A stretch of DNA of 64,000 bases from Ciborinia camelliae (GCA_025890175.1 JANPYM010000007.1:1678209-1742208); one strand, 5' to 3'; positions 1 to 11,940 are shown, counted from the stretch's first letter. The notes: a model not told the origin generated them from the letters alone. Made by a program: numbers and translations.

Positions 1-1386
1 GATATCTTAGGTCCATCAAATGCGCCATACTCCGTTTCACAATTCGGATATATTGGAGGTGTAATGATGTATTTCTTCATGGGTATCATGGCTTTCTTCG
101 CGGGATGGCAAATTTGGCGCATGTTCTTGAAGCTCGACAGTGATAGATACCCCATGAGAACATTTGGTGACTTGGGATTCAGAATGTAAGAAAATATCTC
201 CTATAACCAATCATAATCGTGCACAGCTGACTCTTACAGTTTTGGGACTTACGCCCGCCACGGCATCAATCTACTGCAAAGTATCCAACTTTTGTTCAAC
301 GTTGGTGTTATTGTCATCGGCAATGGTCAAGGTCTTTCCCAGATGTCCAAAGCCAAGCTCTGCTTTTCCATCTGTATCTTGGTTTGGGTCCTCGCGGGCA
401 TGATCCTCGGTCAGATTCGCTCTCTGCAAAAGTTCGGCCATCTAGCCAATTTCGCCATTTGGTTGAACGTCCTCGTTATCCTCATGACCATGGGTGTTGC
501 TGCACACAGTCCCCCCAACTATGCCGCCGCGCTCGCCTCATTTGGTACTCCAAAAGGGCCCATTACCCATACTGTTTGGATCCCTGCCGGCTCAACTTTC
601 GATTCCCAAGTAAGTTCTGCGATGCAAATCGTCTATGCTTACGGTGGCGCCATGTTATACTGTGAATTCATGGCCGAAATGAAGCGACCCCTCGACTTCA
701 TCAAGGCCCAATTCATAGCCGAAATGTTCATCTTCGTCTGCTACCTCATCTTCGGTTGTGTTCTCTACTCCCAACAAGGTCAATTTACCTACAACCCCGC
801 CAACCAAGGTCTCTCTCCCTACGCCTGGCAAACAGTCACCAACGCGCTCTCCCTCGTCTCCGGTCTTATTGCCGCCGTTTTATACGGTAATATCGGTATC
901 AAAGTCATCTACCAAAATATCATCGAAGATCTTTTCAACGGCCCCGAACTCACCACCAAAAAAGGAAAACTCATCTGGATCGGCATTGTCCCATTATACT
1001 GGGCTTTTGCCTTTGTCCTCGGATCCGCCGTCCCTCAATTCACCAATATCTCCTCGCTCGTCGCCGCCGTCTGCATCATGCAATTTACATATACCTTTCC
1101 CACACTTCTATACTTCGGTATGACCATCAAAGAAGACGCCATGCACCCGGACGAAATTTTCGATCCCGTGACAGGCACCATCAACCGTGTCGATACCTGG
1201 AGGGATCTGAGCAGATGGAAGAGAGGTCTTGCACCACGCTGGTGGTTGAAGGTCTTCTGTTTCTTGTTTTTCCTGGCTAGTGCGACGACGGCCGTTCTCG
1301 GTATGTACACGAGTATTAAGAGTATTATTGCGGATTTTGCATTGGGATCCACCACGAGTTTTGGTTGTGCAAGTCCGTCGGTTTAA
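1..1386 (+). CDS. AAAP-family amino acid permease, 5' end outside the window
   Basis: Proton-coupled amino acid transporter of the fungal Aa_trans (AAAP) family, the group that includes Neurospora MTR; expected in the plasma membrane. The reading frame is open from base 1. An intron at 186-239 (GTAAGA...TTACAG) joins DLGFRI to FGTYARHGINLL, and the second exon runs to TAA at 1384-1386. About 443 residues are visible. They hold a long series of hydrophobic segments and motifs usual for the family, such as GQIRSLQKFG, an AYGGAMLYCEFMAEM-type stretch and GNIGIKVIYQNI. The hydrophilic tail with DTWRDLSRWKRGL before the last membrane segment is also typical. Only the N-terminal cytoplasmic region and perhaps the first helix are missing. 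Substrate cannot be told from the sequence. Confidence 0.9.
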
Positions 1387-1387
1387 G

Positions 1388-1441
1388 TTTGGATGGGTGG
1401 GAATGGGATGGCATGGGATGGGTGGATGGATGGATGGATGC
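1388..1441. repeat. GGATG-rich microsatellite
   Basis: Degenerate repeats of GGGATG and GGATG just after the permease stop codon, ending in four clean GGAT units. This is 3' UTR or intergenic slippage sequence. Confidence 0.75.
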
Positions 1442-2033
1442 TCCTGCGGGAGGGACGGGGTGGATTGCTATGGGATGATGATGATAATGATTGGGTTAAT
1501 GATATGGGGCATGAACATATGAATGAAGGAATGGAGATATGTAGCATATTGAATGGAAGTTAATGTAAATATTCGACTCTGAATTCGATACCACGATGCA
1601 ACTTTCACAAATGCGACAGATGCTATGAGAAGGTCGTACTCCATAAGATGGCTTTGTTTAAGAGTATGCCAATATCACCGCCTTAACTCGAGCCGAGAAT
1701 CTGAGGGTTATCCGGCGTATATCCGCCCTTTTATCCGATTCGATATTCGAATCTATACCAGGCACTGAAAAGTAAGCCGGATTGTAACATCGGATGCATA
1801 CAAACTCGAGAATCTATTCTTGCACTTTTTGGATATCCGTGTTACACATTCGATCTTTAATGAAGATCTATTATGCCTTTGAGCCGCTAATGCTTTTATG
1901 ATGCTACTTGCTTCAATCAATGCTATTAAGTCGTTAATGCCGTTATGCTGCCAATGCTGTTATACCCGACATGCCTATCATGTCTGTTGTGTTCGCCCGC
2001 TCCATGCAGTCAATGTATATATAATTTCACCCT
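1442..2033. other. Intergenic between convergent genes
   Basis: Shared 3' space of the permease (+) and the peptidase (-). I see no coding potential. A loose run of AATGCTNTTA-like units lies near 1885-1965. Confidence 0.6.
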
Positions 2034-3088
2034 TCACAATTCGGAATATTCACAATCCCACCTTCTGTTCTGGACATCAATGTCATCTCCGGCAGTGGCT
2101 TGAGCTTTCAAATCACATTCAACCATTGCCCGGATCAACTCAATTGTAATCTCGACGCCCTTTTCTATGGATTCACGGTCCGCTTCGACCGGTACATGAA
2201 GAAACATTGCTTTGTTGGGTCTGTTTTGCTTATAACGATGTGCGAGGGAGCTATAGTATATAAAATCGCAGAGGTAGTTACCAGCGTCTTCGGAGATGCG
2301 TATATCGACTTCCTGTGTGATGATACTTAGTGACAATTGGGGAAAATGAAGGATGGCATAGTAGTGATATTTATAGGAGAGGTATGAGAGTCAATACGAA
2401 CAGGACAAGCCTCCTTCCATTGATGAAACATTTCATCAAATGGCAAACTCGTCAAGAGTTCCTCGGGACAGCCCTTCCATATCCACTTGTCTCCCTCTTT
2501 GATCCTGTTGTATTCATCATTCAAGAATTCCCCATCGACATCTCGCATTAAATATCCACGGCGGTGACCACGTCGCTCACAACTGTAGAAGGATCGTCCA
2601 GTTGCCATCCCGATGTGTAATATATAGTCCGGCTCGGGGTTAGGCGCATATTTATCAAGGAGGATAGGAATCAGTTTCCGAACCTCCTTGTATCCTACGT
2701 GAACCGGCGCGTCAAAACGGTCCACCCGGATGCGAGGCATAGGGGGGTTGTTTGGTGGTGGTCGCGCGTGCGGATGGTGCCCCTCGTCCGCTGCCTTCAT
2801 AGGGATATAACTTGGAAGACGAGATGCAATTTCCCATGATGGATTTACCGGATATTGTACGCGAAAAGGCTATATTTCAAATTAGAGTCAGCGTTCAGAA
2901 AGATGCTATGCGATGTTCGTGAGTAGCTGCCAGCTGGGTAACGATCTATCAACCCCACAAGTTCCACGATTGAGGGGTAGAGCGGGGTTGAATAGGTATC
3001 AAAATTAACCCACACCAAAACCCGTAACTAAAACTCGAATTTCCTCTCCTTGAGGAGATGTGTCCTTCTTTTCACCGATTGATCCCAT
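2034..3088 (-). CDS. Pyroglutamyl-peptidase I-like (peptidase family C15), three exons
   Basis: Cysteine peptidase that would remove N-terminal pyroglutamate in the cytosol. Exons are 3088-3014, 2869-2402 and 2312-2034 (273 aa); introns are 3013-2870 (GTGGGT...TATAG) and 2401-2313 (GTTCGT...ACAG). Exon 1 supplies VLVTGFG, and exon 2 continues directly with PFRVQYPVNPSWEIA, the family's GFGPF...NPSWE signature. The probable catalytic Glu is in SFYSCERRGHRRGY, Cys is in DAGNYLCDFIYYSS and His is in AMFLHVP. Length fits fungal C15 enzymes. The GTTCGT donor is unusual but gives an exact in-phase join. The insert of about 30 residues after PSYIP is low in complexity, as is common in fungal homologues. 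Confidence 0.85.
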
Positions 3089-4552
3089 GATTTACACAAA
3101 AAGTATGATGATAATCGTGATGGTTGATATTGTGATGTATTGTTAGGTAGGTAGGTACAATATTGTGGTCAGTTTTGCCGATGACAATGCGGGAAGGGAT
3201 GGCCCGCATTTTAGCGTCATTCTGACAAGCGGACACTACCTTGGGACCCCGGATTTACAAACCTACCTCGGTTGTTCATGACTTCCTCAAAATAATCATC
3301 AATCAATCCCCTCGTTCATTACATGAGAATTATTTGAATCGGAGAGGAAACTAGCTTATGAATTACTAAGTTCCTCCATAGACCTATATTGTTTGTCTAG
3401 CCAGCTGCGAGCTTAAATTCTCATCGAATCTGCATGTCTGGCTTTATGTGTGTCAATGGTTGGGTGGACTACGAATACCAGGAACAAAACAAAAAGATCG
3501 ATCAGTGTCGAGGCTTATTGTTTTGCGTTTGATAGGTATCAATCGTGTTCCTTGAGAGATTGTTGATTGCGTTGGCAATTGTTGGATGAAGGTGCAGGCG
3601 GCACAGCTTCTTGAAGAAGTCCTGGATTATCGTACGAATTATGAGAGCCAACTACACGGATTCTAAGAGTCAAAAACTTTCAATGATGTTATTTTGGTGA
3701 TATCAAAGCCTACTCCAACAGTTGTTCCCGAGAATAACAGTGTTATCTATTAACAATTGCACCAAAGATGAAGGCGGGGATTCAACCGGATGCAACCGAA
3801 ATCCTTCATAAGTGAAGCAGGGGACCAGAATTGCTTCCGCTGCCAGAAGTTTTGACATAAAAAACAAACCTTCAAAGTATCACCGCCTTGCTAACTAAAA
3901 ATTACAGACTGTACAATGAACAACCTTTATGTGAGTCTCTCTGATGGGGTGGTTGGCTGCATTTGATTCGTTGAAGGAGTGTCCGACAAAGTCGCGCCTC
4001 TTATAATGTGGCATGGATTCTGGATTCTGGTTGCTGACATTTTATTGGCTCCACTCCCACCAGCCTCTCACCCAGCCATATTGCATCCTCGAAATAGATT
4101 TTCTCTACTCGTTCATGATAGCAAAACGAATTTTTGGTAATGTCATTCATTGCCATATCAACCAGTTTCCTAGCCACCCGAACAAGCATCACATAAGAAA
4201 CACAAAATACAATCACAGCTGTTCTGTAGTCTCGTTTCACTGTATTTGTCCATGATGCCTGTTCATCTGGCAGATACGGAAGACCCTTCCAACAAGCTGC
4301 AGGCTGGGTTGTAAGCTACTGAATATGAAGCTATTCCTGTATCACGATGCATTTGACTCGAGGTATATATACTTTGATGGTTCTATGTCAGTTCCTACCA
4401 TCATCATCAGCATTATCAATATAAGACACGCTCATAACACTTTCTAATCTCTAAAATACCACAATCGAATAACCACCTTACTTTTCCCTCTCAATCAAAT
4501 CACCGGAATATCTTCGCTATACACAATATACAAAAACACCTCCCACTTCAAA
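3089..4552. other. Intergenic, no gene recognised
   Basis: About 1.5 kb upstream of the peptidase. Small open frames on both strands near 4001-4255 mirror each other and resemble no protein I know. A GGTAGGTA cluster lies near 3146. A TATA-like run at about 4363-4373 precedes the small frame starting at 4553. Confidence 0.5.
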
Positions 4553-4696
4553 ATGGTCTTCACCACATTCGCATTTGCTCTCATCGCTGCCGTGCACACA
4601 CCGACCAGTGATTCTTCTGCCACCTCGACACAAAACGTTGCCTCCGACGACTGCACCACGGGTTTGCATTATCACCATTCTACTTTGACAAAGTAG
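4553..4696 (+). CDS. Possible small secreted peptide, 47 aa, possibly interrupted
   Basis: The frame begins MVFTTFAFALIAAVHT, which looks like a short signal peptide, and follows a TATA-like run and a CA-rich leader typical of expressed fungal genes. It stops at TAG (4694-4696) after residue 47. The same frame stays open for a further stretch holding two cysteines (CFGGNINADCEP) up to TAA near 4845. Three readings fit: a genuine short peptide, a nonsense-broken cysteine-rich secreted protein, or an unrecognised intron. No family recognised. Confidence 0.35.
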   Translation: MVFTTFAFALIAAVHTPTSDSSATSTQNVASDDCTTGLHYHHSTLTK

Positions 4697-5036
4697 TGTT
4701 TTGGTGGCAACATAAATGCCGATTGCGAGCCCATGAGGCAAGCGGGGCCGTATGATGAATATAATATTCAACTACAACCAAAATCGCTAATAATATGGAT
4801 GGGTATTGGATATTCTTTGCCCACCGTACCACTCCATCTTTAAACTTGATGAATCACTTTGAAAAAACTTGATGAATCACTCTGAAACAATTTAATGATT
4901 TTCTTTTAGCTATGATACCTAGGTAGGTGTTTACAAGAAATATTTCTCTTACCTTTCCTATTCAAGGTCGATCTTTAACTTTTTGCAACCTGTGATTTTT
5001 CATACATACCTAGTTGTCCGGAAAAAAGAATAGGTC
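4697..5036. other. Intergenic
   Basis: A near-duplicate phrase AACTTGATGAATCACT occurs at about 4844 and 4866. A CCTAGGTAGGT motif lies near 4918. No coding signal apart from the open tail noted for the preceding frame. Confidence 0.5.
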
Positions 5037-5843
5037 ATGGCGATGCAGTGCAGTGACGTTTCGAGCAAGTAGGCTATCCATTATTCCAAGCTATAACGCA
5101 CCTTAACAGTAGCTAACGAAGATTTTAGTGACCTTGGTCGTGAGCTTGTTCACATCTTTGTTGGAGCCGAACGAAAGAAATTCTCGGTGGATAAGAATCT
5201 CATCCGCCAATCTGGCGATTTTTTCAAAGCTGCTTTCCAAGAAAACGCATCCAAAGAAGGCATCGAGGATAAAATGGACTTGCCGGAGGATGAGCCTTAT
5301 ATCTTTGAAGCCTTTGTCAATTGGATGGATACCAAAAAAATTGGAGACCTGAGAAGTCCGCGTGTAGAGGACGAGCAATATTACCACATTCCTCTCATCG
5401 AGTTTTATATCTTCGCCGAAAAATACCAAAATAAGCCGCTTATGAATCTTGTGATGGATTCCCTTCAAGACTCAATGAAGCAAAAAGCCACTACCCTGGC
5501 GTATGAAGAAGCCAAATTGATCTTTGAATTCACGAAATCCCGATTAGACCATCCTCTGCGACGCCTTGCTGCAGCAATGATGACTGTCGGAATTCTGAGA
5601 TCTGAAGGCCGCAATGTCCTCGAACAGTACGGAAAGTTTCTTCTGGAGGTTAACGGCGCACTAGTTGAGATTCTCGAATATATACGCCTGGCCTTCCGGG
5701 ACTGTTTGCATGGATACAGAGAACCTAGATGTCGTGTAAAGCACCCTGGATTGGAAAATGGGTTCGGAATCCATGACTTTCACCAGCACCATCCTGACAA
5801 AGATTGTGATTGTGGCTCAGTTCCCAACAATGACGATGATTAA
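5037..5843 (+). CDS. BTB/POZ domain protein 1
   Basis: Fungal BTB/POZ protein of 248 aa; such proteins usually serve as protein-interaction modules, sometimes Cullin-3 adaptors. Exon 1 is 5037-5068 (MAMQCSDVSS) and the intron is 5069-5128 (GTAGGC...TTTTAG, phase 2). Exon 2 opens with NDLGRELVHIFVGAERKKFSV, the usual first strand of a BTB fold, then SGDFFKAAF, EDEPYIFEAFVNWM and FYIFAEKYQNKPLMN. The C-terminal half is helical, and the tail is His/Asp/Cys-rich. The conventional domain start lies upstream of the first long open frame, so the short exon is needed for the first strand. It is closely related in plan to the gene at 6724 and less so to the one ending at 10953. Partner unknown. Confidence 0.8.
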
Positions 5844-6723
5844 GTCTTATCGAATCTTCGCCTTGCCGATATTTTACACCTTTAAACGGCCTAGATGGCG
5901 GGAATTCACAGCGCAATCGGGAGGAGACACTGGAAGAAGAAATGCATTTATTGTTGCAAGCCTTCTCATAGGATAGTGGTGGACAAAGGAAATCAACTCA
6001 TGCCGTTTACATGAAGTCCGGTTCTATTTGGGGATGGGTATATCGCATTATGCCTGGTTCTATAGGAAGCAACAAAAGGACTAATGATATGACCATACCA
6101 TCTAGAGACTGCATCTCCGTTCCTCCATGTGTCCAACCTTGATCGATCATTTCTCTTTAGACATCATTTGAAGCTGCAATCAGCCAAGACGAATAAGCCC
6201 GCCAAAGTTGATATGTGCAAAATGTTAGTCTGTGACTGCCGACTTTAAAATTCATGGATGGTATTCGAGGGCTATATCATACAAACTTATGTAGTGGTGA
6301 TACATATTTTTGTATTGGTAGAAGTGACTGATGTGAATTAATTCTTTCCTGTCTTCACGTTACCATATCCTGATAGTGATACTATCATTAAATTCAATCA
6401 GGGATGACTGTTGCACTGTAGCACGTCTGGATTTCCTAAATAATAGTCACCACGTTCGTCAGCAAGTGTTTCTCGACACATCCAACTCTCGAATCCACAA
6501 CCTTGGACCTGCACGTCTCAACTCCAGTTTGCGCGATTTCACTAGAGCCGACGATCAAGAATAATCAACATAGATAACTTGTCTTCATAACATCGATTAT
6601 CTTTTAACCTTTTCGGTGGTTCCGATTTCGAACTTTTTCGCATTGTCCATCTGCTGTTGACAATTTCACCAACGCGGCAACACAAGACAAAAGGGACTGC
6701 CCACACAATTTCTCCCTCTCAAG
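5844..6723. other. Intergenic between two BTB genes
   Basis: About 0.9 kb with no credible gene. It would hold the 3' end of the first BTB gene and the promoter of the second. Confidence 0.5.
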
Positions 6724-7501
6724 ATGGCACACTTAAACTCCAGGTAAGAAACGTGATATTGCCGACAAAGTCGTTCAAGCTAACCCATAAATTATTAGTA
6801 AACCTGGCAATGAATTTGTCCGAATCTTCGTCAGTTCCGAGCTCAAGGAATTCTCGGTCCACAAAGCCCTCATCAGATCAACCTGTGATTTCTTCAAGAA
6901 CGCGTTCGATGGCAGGTTCATGGAGGGTGTCAAAAATAAGATGTTCATGCCCGAGGACGATCCAGATACATTCGAGATTTTCGTCAACTGGATGCACGCC
7001 GGACATCTCAGATCCGATTTAAAGCCCATGCAGATCATCAATTTGTGGATCTTCGCCGATAAGTGTCAGTGTCAAAAATTGGAAAACAATGCCTTGGATG
7101 CTCTGGTGCATGCACTTCATGTTGATAATAACTCGCCGTCGCTTTCTTTGACGTATGAAGAGGTTGAGCGGATCTTCGAGAACACAATGGAGAACGACAC
7201 TAATAGTTGTCGTTTGCGAGGGTTCGCGGTGAAGTTGTTGGCATTTGAAGTTAGGCACGGAGACAGAGATAAAATTTGCGATCTGGAGAGGATATTTCAG
7301 GGCGTGGATGGATCGCTTTTGGAAACTCTCAATATTATACGAGAGGGAATGAGATTGGATTTCGATCCACGAATTCGCAACGATAACTTTTGTAGATGTT
7401 GCGGGTTTCCCAATCATATCGGCGGCTCCCAGCTTCACATTTGCATTACCCCTAATACCGTCATCCGACCAGGTGACCATCAGGGGAGGTTCTCTCCTTG
7501 A
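6724..7501 (+). CDS. BTB/POZ domain protein 2
   Basis: A second BTB/POZ protein, 240 aa. Exon 1 is 6724-6743 (MAHLNS) and the intron is 6744-6798 (GTAAGA...ATTAG, phase 2). Exon 2 gives SKPGNEFVRIFVSSELKEFSV, then HKALIRSTCDFFKNAF, PDTFEIFVNWMHAG and LWIFADKCQCQKLENNALD. The same order and spacing of these blocks in the gene at 5037 shows local duplication followed by divergence. The C-terminus contains CRCCGFPNH, which could bind metal, but this is not a recognised motif. Confidence 0.85.
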
Positions 7502-9034
7502 ATTCGAGCTTACTGATGGTGGAGGTATCTTCAGGAAGTGTGTCCAATAATTCGTACTGCAGTCCAAGTCCGAGAGGTTTTGAATTCTTGAACGATTTAA
7601 AGTTTCAAACAATAAATCTATCGAAACAACCCATCTACTTGGACTTGGTCTGCTAGTCCGGAATATTGAACACAATGTCTGCAGGGAGGCGAATGGCTAA
7701 GTTGGCATGGGTATCCGAGAGATTGGGGCGGTTTCATGGTGGCAGAGAAGCTTTACATTATTACCTTGTATCTTCACTTCAGAGGGAGTTTGTCGGATCT
7801 CGTCGTGATTCTCGGAGTCATATGATAACATATGGAGGAAACACTAGAGAGTAGTTAGCAATCAAAATATTCAAGGGCTATTTTCTTTTCACTCATTACG
7901 TAAAGTTCCGAATGCTCAGATGCTTCTAGAAATAGCAAAGAAGATACACCTCTCATATTATCCAATCTTAGAAGAGGTTCACAGAAGTCCCATATCTAAC
8001 ATTACAGACAAAAGCTATTTGTATATCATACCATATAAGGTTCAAAATTTCAAAATTTAAAGAACTGTGCATTTTTCAAATAAACTGCATTTTATAAACA
8101 CTTTGATTGAGTTTCTCAAAACAAATTCAATTCTCAAGATAAAATTCTGATGGAATTTTTACAGTAATCTAGATCATTGGAAACTCTAAAAGAAATCCGA
8201 ATGTATTGCAATAAAACTTCTGAGAACATCGAGAAATAAAGACCAGAGAAAAAAATACAGCTCCTCTAACTATGACTATGTAGCATGCATTCAGCTCGTA
8301 GGCATACCATAACTGACGTCCAACATACCATAAGACAAGATATGTATTACGCTATTTTGTCTTATGCATCTCCTAGTAAACGAGCCCCATGAAAAACCAT
8401 CTTGGCTAAGGCTAGGTATTGTATTAGAATAGGAGCCACCTAACCATCTCGCTTACGAAAAGACCCAAGTAGGAGAAATCGGCTAGGCACATAATAAATT
8501 TTCTGACCAACAGTTATATTGAAACCCCAGAAGCCAAGCCAGCAAATAACCAACTCGCAAACCCCAGCGACCGATTTTAAAGATATCTTGTTTGCTTATC
8601 GTCACCCAGAAATAGCTCACATCAGCCTCAGCACCCAAGACGTTATGATTTTCCCAACATCTCACTCCCTTGCAGCCGCCAAGCACTTACCCCGCCACGC
8701 CCACTGCGTAGGTAGCACAACCCAGCTAGCTCCTGTTGCACAAACATTTGAAATGCATCGGATCATCAGATTTTCTCACCAAACACCGCCCCAACAAAGG
8801 CATCCGAAACTTTTTCTCACTTGTTTGCTAGATATGTCGCGTAATGAGATGACGACCTTGATAATCATGACAATCGTGATAATCATATGATGTTTTCAGC
8901 TTGGTGATGAATTCGTATTGCTTCAGCCCTGTGCAACAAGCCTCTTCGTATCCGCCCGCTCGTCATGAGATCGTCATATGATTTACCTCAGCATTCCACA
9001 ATAGTGGCACTGCGCCTGCCTTGAGGGAGATTTT
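7502..9034. other. Intergenic, AT-moderate, no gene recognised
   Basis: About 1.5 kb. The open frames at 7666-7854, 8483-8686 and 8519-8890 lack family resemblance or splice-consistent extension. The first is probably 3' UTR of the BTB gene. Confidence 0.5.
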
Positions 9035-9042
9035 CTATATAA
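9035..9042 (+). promoter_or_regulatory. TATA box of the secreted-protein gene
   Basis: CTATATAA lies 127 bp upstream of the ATG at 9169 and is followed by a CT/CA-rich leader, the usual arrangement for a well-expressed fungal secreted-protein gene. Confidence 0.55.
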
Positions 9043-9168
9043 TGATGCTTTGGGATCGATGTAGATCTTGTTTTTCTCCTCATCCATCAATCTCAAAGTT
9101 CAATCTCACTGCTCTACAATACAATCACAAGTCTTCAACTTCCCACTTGAAAATCCCCAAGAATAAAA

Positions 9169-9853
9169 ATGCTTTCCCAGACCTTCCTTCCTTTCCTCAT
9201 TGGAGCAGCAAGCTTTGTGCGAGCTTCTCCAGTACCGGATACATTGAACGAGAAACGCACTTGCGGGACCCAGATCTTCCCCAACCAACTCGTGCAACTC
9301 TCTCAAGCAAACCCAAATACCGCGTATCCAAACACGTGGAAGACGGACCAATCTGTCAAGATCAGTCAAGATGTTGATGGAAATGGTATGAATTTTCCCA
9401 ACATCCATCATCATCAGTTCCAACCAACTAACTCACATGATAGGCAACCCCACGAATCAATTCTCGGAACTAATTTCCTTCCCCCCTCTCCCAGCCGGAT
9501 CCTACGGTTGCTCTCTCTACATGACTTTCCCATCTGACTACTTCCCCTCCATCACCGGTGTATCTCCTGCTCTCAACGTCTACACCGTCTCTACACCTCT
9601 TCCCAACGCTCCAACCTATAACAACATCCAACCTCTAATCAACTCTGGAGTTTTCGGCACGGTGACTCCGGCTAGTGGTCAGAGTGTTGTGATTAATACC
9701 GAGGCTTGCAATGGGGGTAGTGGTCAGGGATTGGCTTTTGTGTTCAAGTATGCGGATTGGGTTCATGGACAGGGAAGTGTGGGATGGACTGAGTATGTTA
9801 ATAATTTGAATGGGGCAGGTGCTAGGGGAGTTTATTTGAACTATAACTGTTAG
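9169..9853 (+). CDS. Secreted four-cysteine protein, possibly But2-C-terminal-like
   Basis: A 208-aa extracellular protein. Exon 1 is 9169-9385, the intron is 9386-9443 (GTATGA...GATAG, phase 1), and exon 2 is 9444-9853. A signal peptide ends about residue 19 (FVRA|SP). A Lys-Arg site at residues 29-30 suggests Kex2 processing just before Cys32. Four cysteines (TCGTQ, YGCSL, EACNG and the C-terminal residue) would allow two disulphides. The block pattern FPNQLVQLSQANPNTAYPNT ... GSYGCSLYMTFPSDY resembles fungal proteins annotated with the But2 C-terminal domain, a beta-sandwich of unknown function. I hold this assignment only moderately. There is no catalytic motif. Confidence 0.8.
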
Positions 9854-10269
9854 ATGAAGGTATGAGGAAGATGGCTTGTCTGGCGTGTGTTTGCTGGTTT
9901 GGAGAAGAGTGGGCACATGAATGGTCAGTAGAGAGGAAATCAAGAGGATATAGAGTTGGTCGAATGGGAAGGACTGGATTTTTCACATGTTAGGCGTTTG
10001 AAAGTTAGTTCATTAAATTTAGAAAATCAAATAATGATTTGAATTGCCGTCATTTCCTTAGGTAAATCAACGCATTGCCCAAGAACTATGAATGAATTGG
10101 ACTCGTTGCTCGAAGTCGAATGAATCGTTTTACGCAAAATTCAGAGATTCCCCACGGGACTTTTCATAATTATCGAGATACTACGATGAGTTAGCATAGG
10201 GCTCCAAGAAAAGCTACCAGAAAAGAAGTACCGAGGAGATTCATTAACGAAACCTAAGCTGAATGACAA
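9854..10269. other. Intergenic between convergent genes
   Basis: Shared 3' space of the secreted-protein gene (+) and the third BTB gene (-). Nothing else seen. Confidence 0.6.
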
Positions 10270-10953
10270 CTAATGATCATTCGGCTTGGATTCACAGACC
10301 GAAAAAAAATCATTTTCGCCGTCATGCTTGTGGAACCTGCAAAGATTGCTTTTGGTTCGAGAACTGGGGTCCAAATTCTTCAGTTCGTCAATATCGTCGC
10401 AGTTAGCTTCGAATAGAAGGTATGGGACGATGGCAGCCGGAACTTTCGAAAGAATATCGCGAACCGCTAAATAACTACTGAAGGAATTATGGTAGTGAAG
10501 CTGAGCAGCACAGAAAGTCTCCAAAGGAGGAATCTCACTCCCGCCATTGTTAGTCGCTTCAAAAGTATATTCCAACTCGTCTGCTGTCATCCATTCAGGC
10601 GTACTTTGGTAGAAATCTTGAATAAAATCCATAGTAAAGTTTTGGAGCTTCTGGCACGAAATCTTGTCGGCAAAAATCCATAGCTCTACAGCCACTTTGA
10701 TCGTTGGTAATTTGATGAATCGTCGTGTATAGAGCCACATGACGAAGATCTCGAACATTTCTGGCGTTGAATCGATTGCGACTGAATTGCGGTCAAAATT
10801 ACCGAAGAAGTCCATATCTTTAGACAACAGATCTACGTCGATATCATAGGAATCTTGGCCGATATCGATTTGAACTTTCTCTCTGGTCACTGTTAGTTTG
10901 AATAACATGAGATGCAGCATATCGACTTACCCAGGAGGCTGGTTGACATCCAT
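10270..10953 (-). CDS. BTB/POZ-like protein 3
   Basis: A BTB/POZ-like protein of 211 aa on the minus strand. Exon 1 is 10953-10931 (MDVNQPP plus two bases), the intron is 10930-10883 (GTAAGT...GACCAG, 48 bp, phase 2), and exon 2 is 10882-10270. After splicing the protein reads PPGEKVQIDIGQDSYDIDVD, then LLSKDMDFF, TPEMFEIFVMWLYTRRF and VELWIFADKISCQKLQNFTMD. These match the block order of the two BTB genes at 5.0 and 6.7 kb. The phase-2 intron after a very short first exon is also conserved, so the three genes are paralogues. This one is the most diverged, with a shortened strand before the FF motif. Confidence 0.75.
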
Positions 10954-11657
10954 ATTTTTGTTGTTCTGAAGTTGAATCTTCAAAAGATCGATGATCAAGT
11001 GCGAAACCACAAGTTCTTTCAAGGTTGCAAAGCTGAGAGAAAGGTTTTTTTGTGAAGAAGTTAGGACCGAGAAGAGTAGAATGTAACCAATACTAGCGTA
11101 AATAAAAAGTGAATATCAATGAAGTTCTTCCCAAAAGTAAGGTTGAATGAAGACCACGAGACTGCCTTTATGTCTGGCTCGATATAAGTTTTCTGAAGGA
11201 AACAGACGAAGGAACGACTACCCCGCGTATCACCCAACGCTCAAAGGACGCCCATTGAATGACCCGAAAATAAAATTTGCAATACCCTAGACTCGTCTGG
11301 TATTCTTGACCGGTCTCATGCTCAACATGCTCCAGTGAAGACATAGCTGTCGAGCACCTAAGTAGATGTGAGGCTGCGTGCCAATACAGTGAACGTGAAG
11401 TTACTACCACATACCATTGCGATTTGGAGGGGTCGCAATGATCGTAAACAAAAGCATATATCCCGAATCCGTTCAATTCGTTATTTCTTTACACTCCAGC
11501 AACACCAGTACACCCCCTCCTTGGTAAACCACGGAAATCGACACCAAATATAAATGCCATGGTCCTCACTTGATACCCCCTGAACCATTCATGACCACCA
11601 AACCCAAACCATAACCCCCAGAACAACCGGCACCAGTATCCTGAGCAGATCGGCTAG
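10954..11657. other. Intergenic
   Basis: Promoter side of the third BTB gene. A 102-codon minus-strand frame at 11168-11476 has no family resemblance and is not called. Confidence 0.5.
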
Positions 11658-11940
11658 TCATGTATTTCTCTTCAAGTCGTGAATAACAATATCTCCCTCC
11701 TCCCCGGAATCCTGTGCTTGTCCGGTCCCAACTTTCGGGGGGTATTCGACTCCATTCTTCTCAAACTTCGGTATGCAGGTACATCGTTGATCGGCTGGAA
11801 TGGAGGAAAATACGGATGGTAGATGCTGACCGCAGCCAAACCAGGTTCCCTTCTCTATCATCGATGTTAGTTATGGTGTAAGATAAGAATGGAGGTGTGA
11901 GAGACATACGACAGGTTGGACAGCTTGCTTGTCTACACAT
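11658..11940 (-). CDS. Small conserved fungal zinc-ribbon-like protein
   Basis: A 75-aa protein. Exon 1 is 11940-11910 (MCRQASCPTC plus one base), the intron is 11909-11855 (GTATGT...GATAG, phase 1), and exon 2 is 11854-11658. The joined N-terminus has C2, C7 and C10, followed by KGTWFGCGQHLPSV and then DQRCTC. This C-x4-C-x2-C ... GCGxH ... CTC layout with a W-x-GCG core belongs to a short conserved protein found across Pezizomycotina, to my knowledge without a described function. It probably binds zinc. The tail after YPPK is acidic and variable. Confidence 0.75.

Noticed and set aside
7019..7675. A 218-codon minus-strand frame
   Set aside because: Antisense shadow of the second BTB gene.
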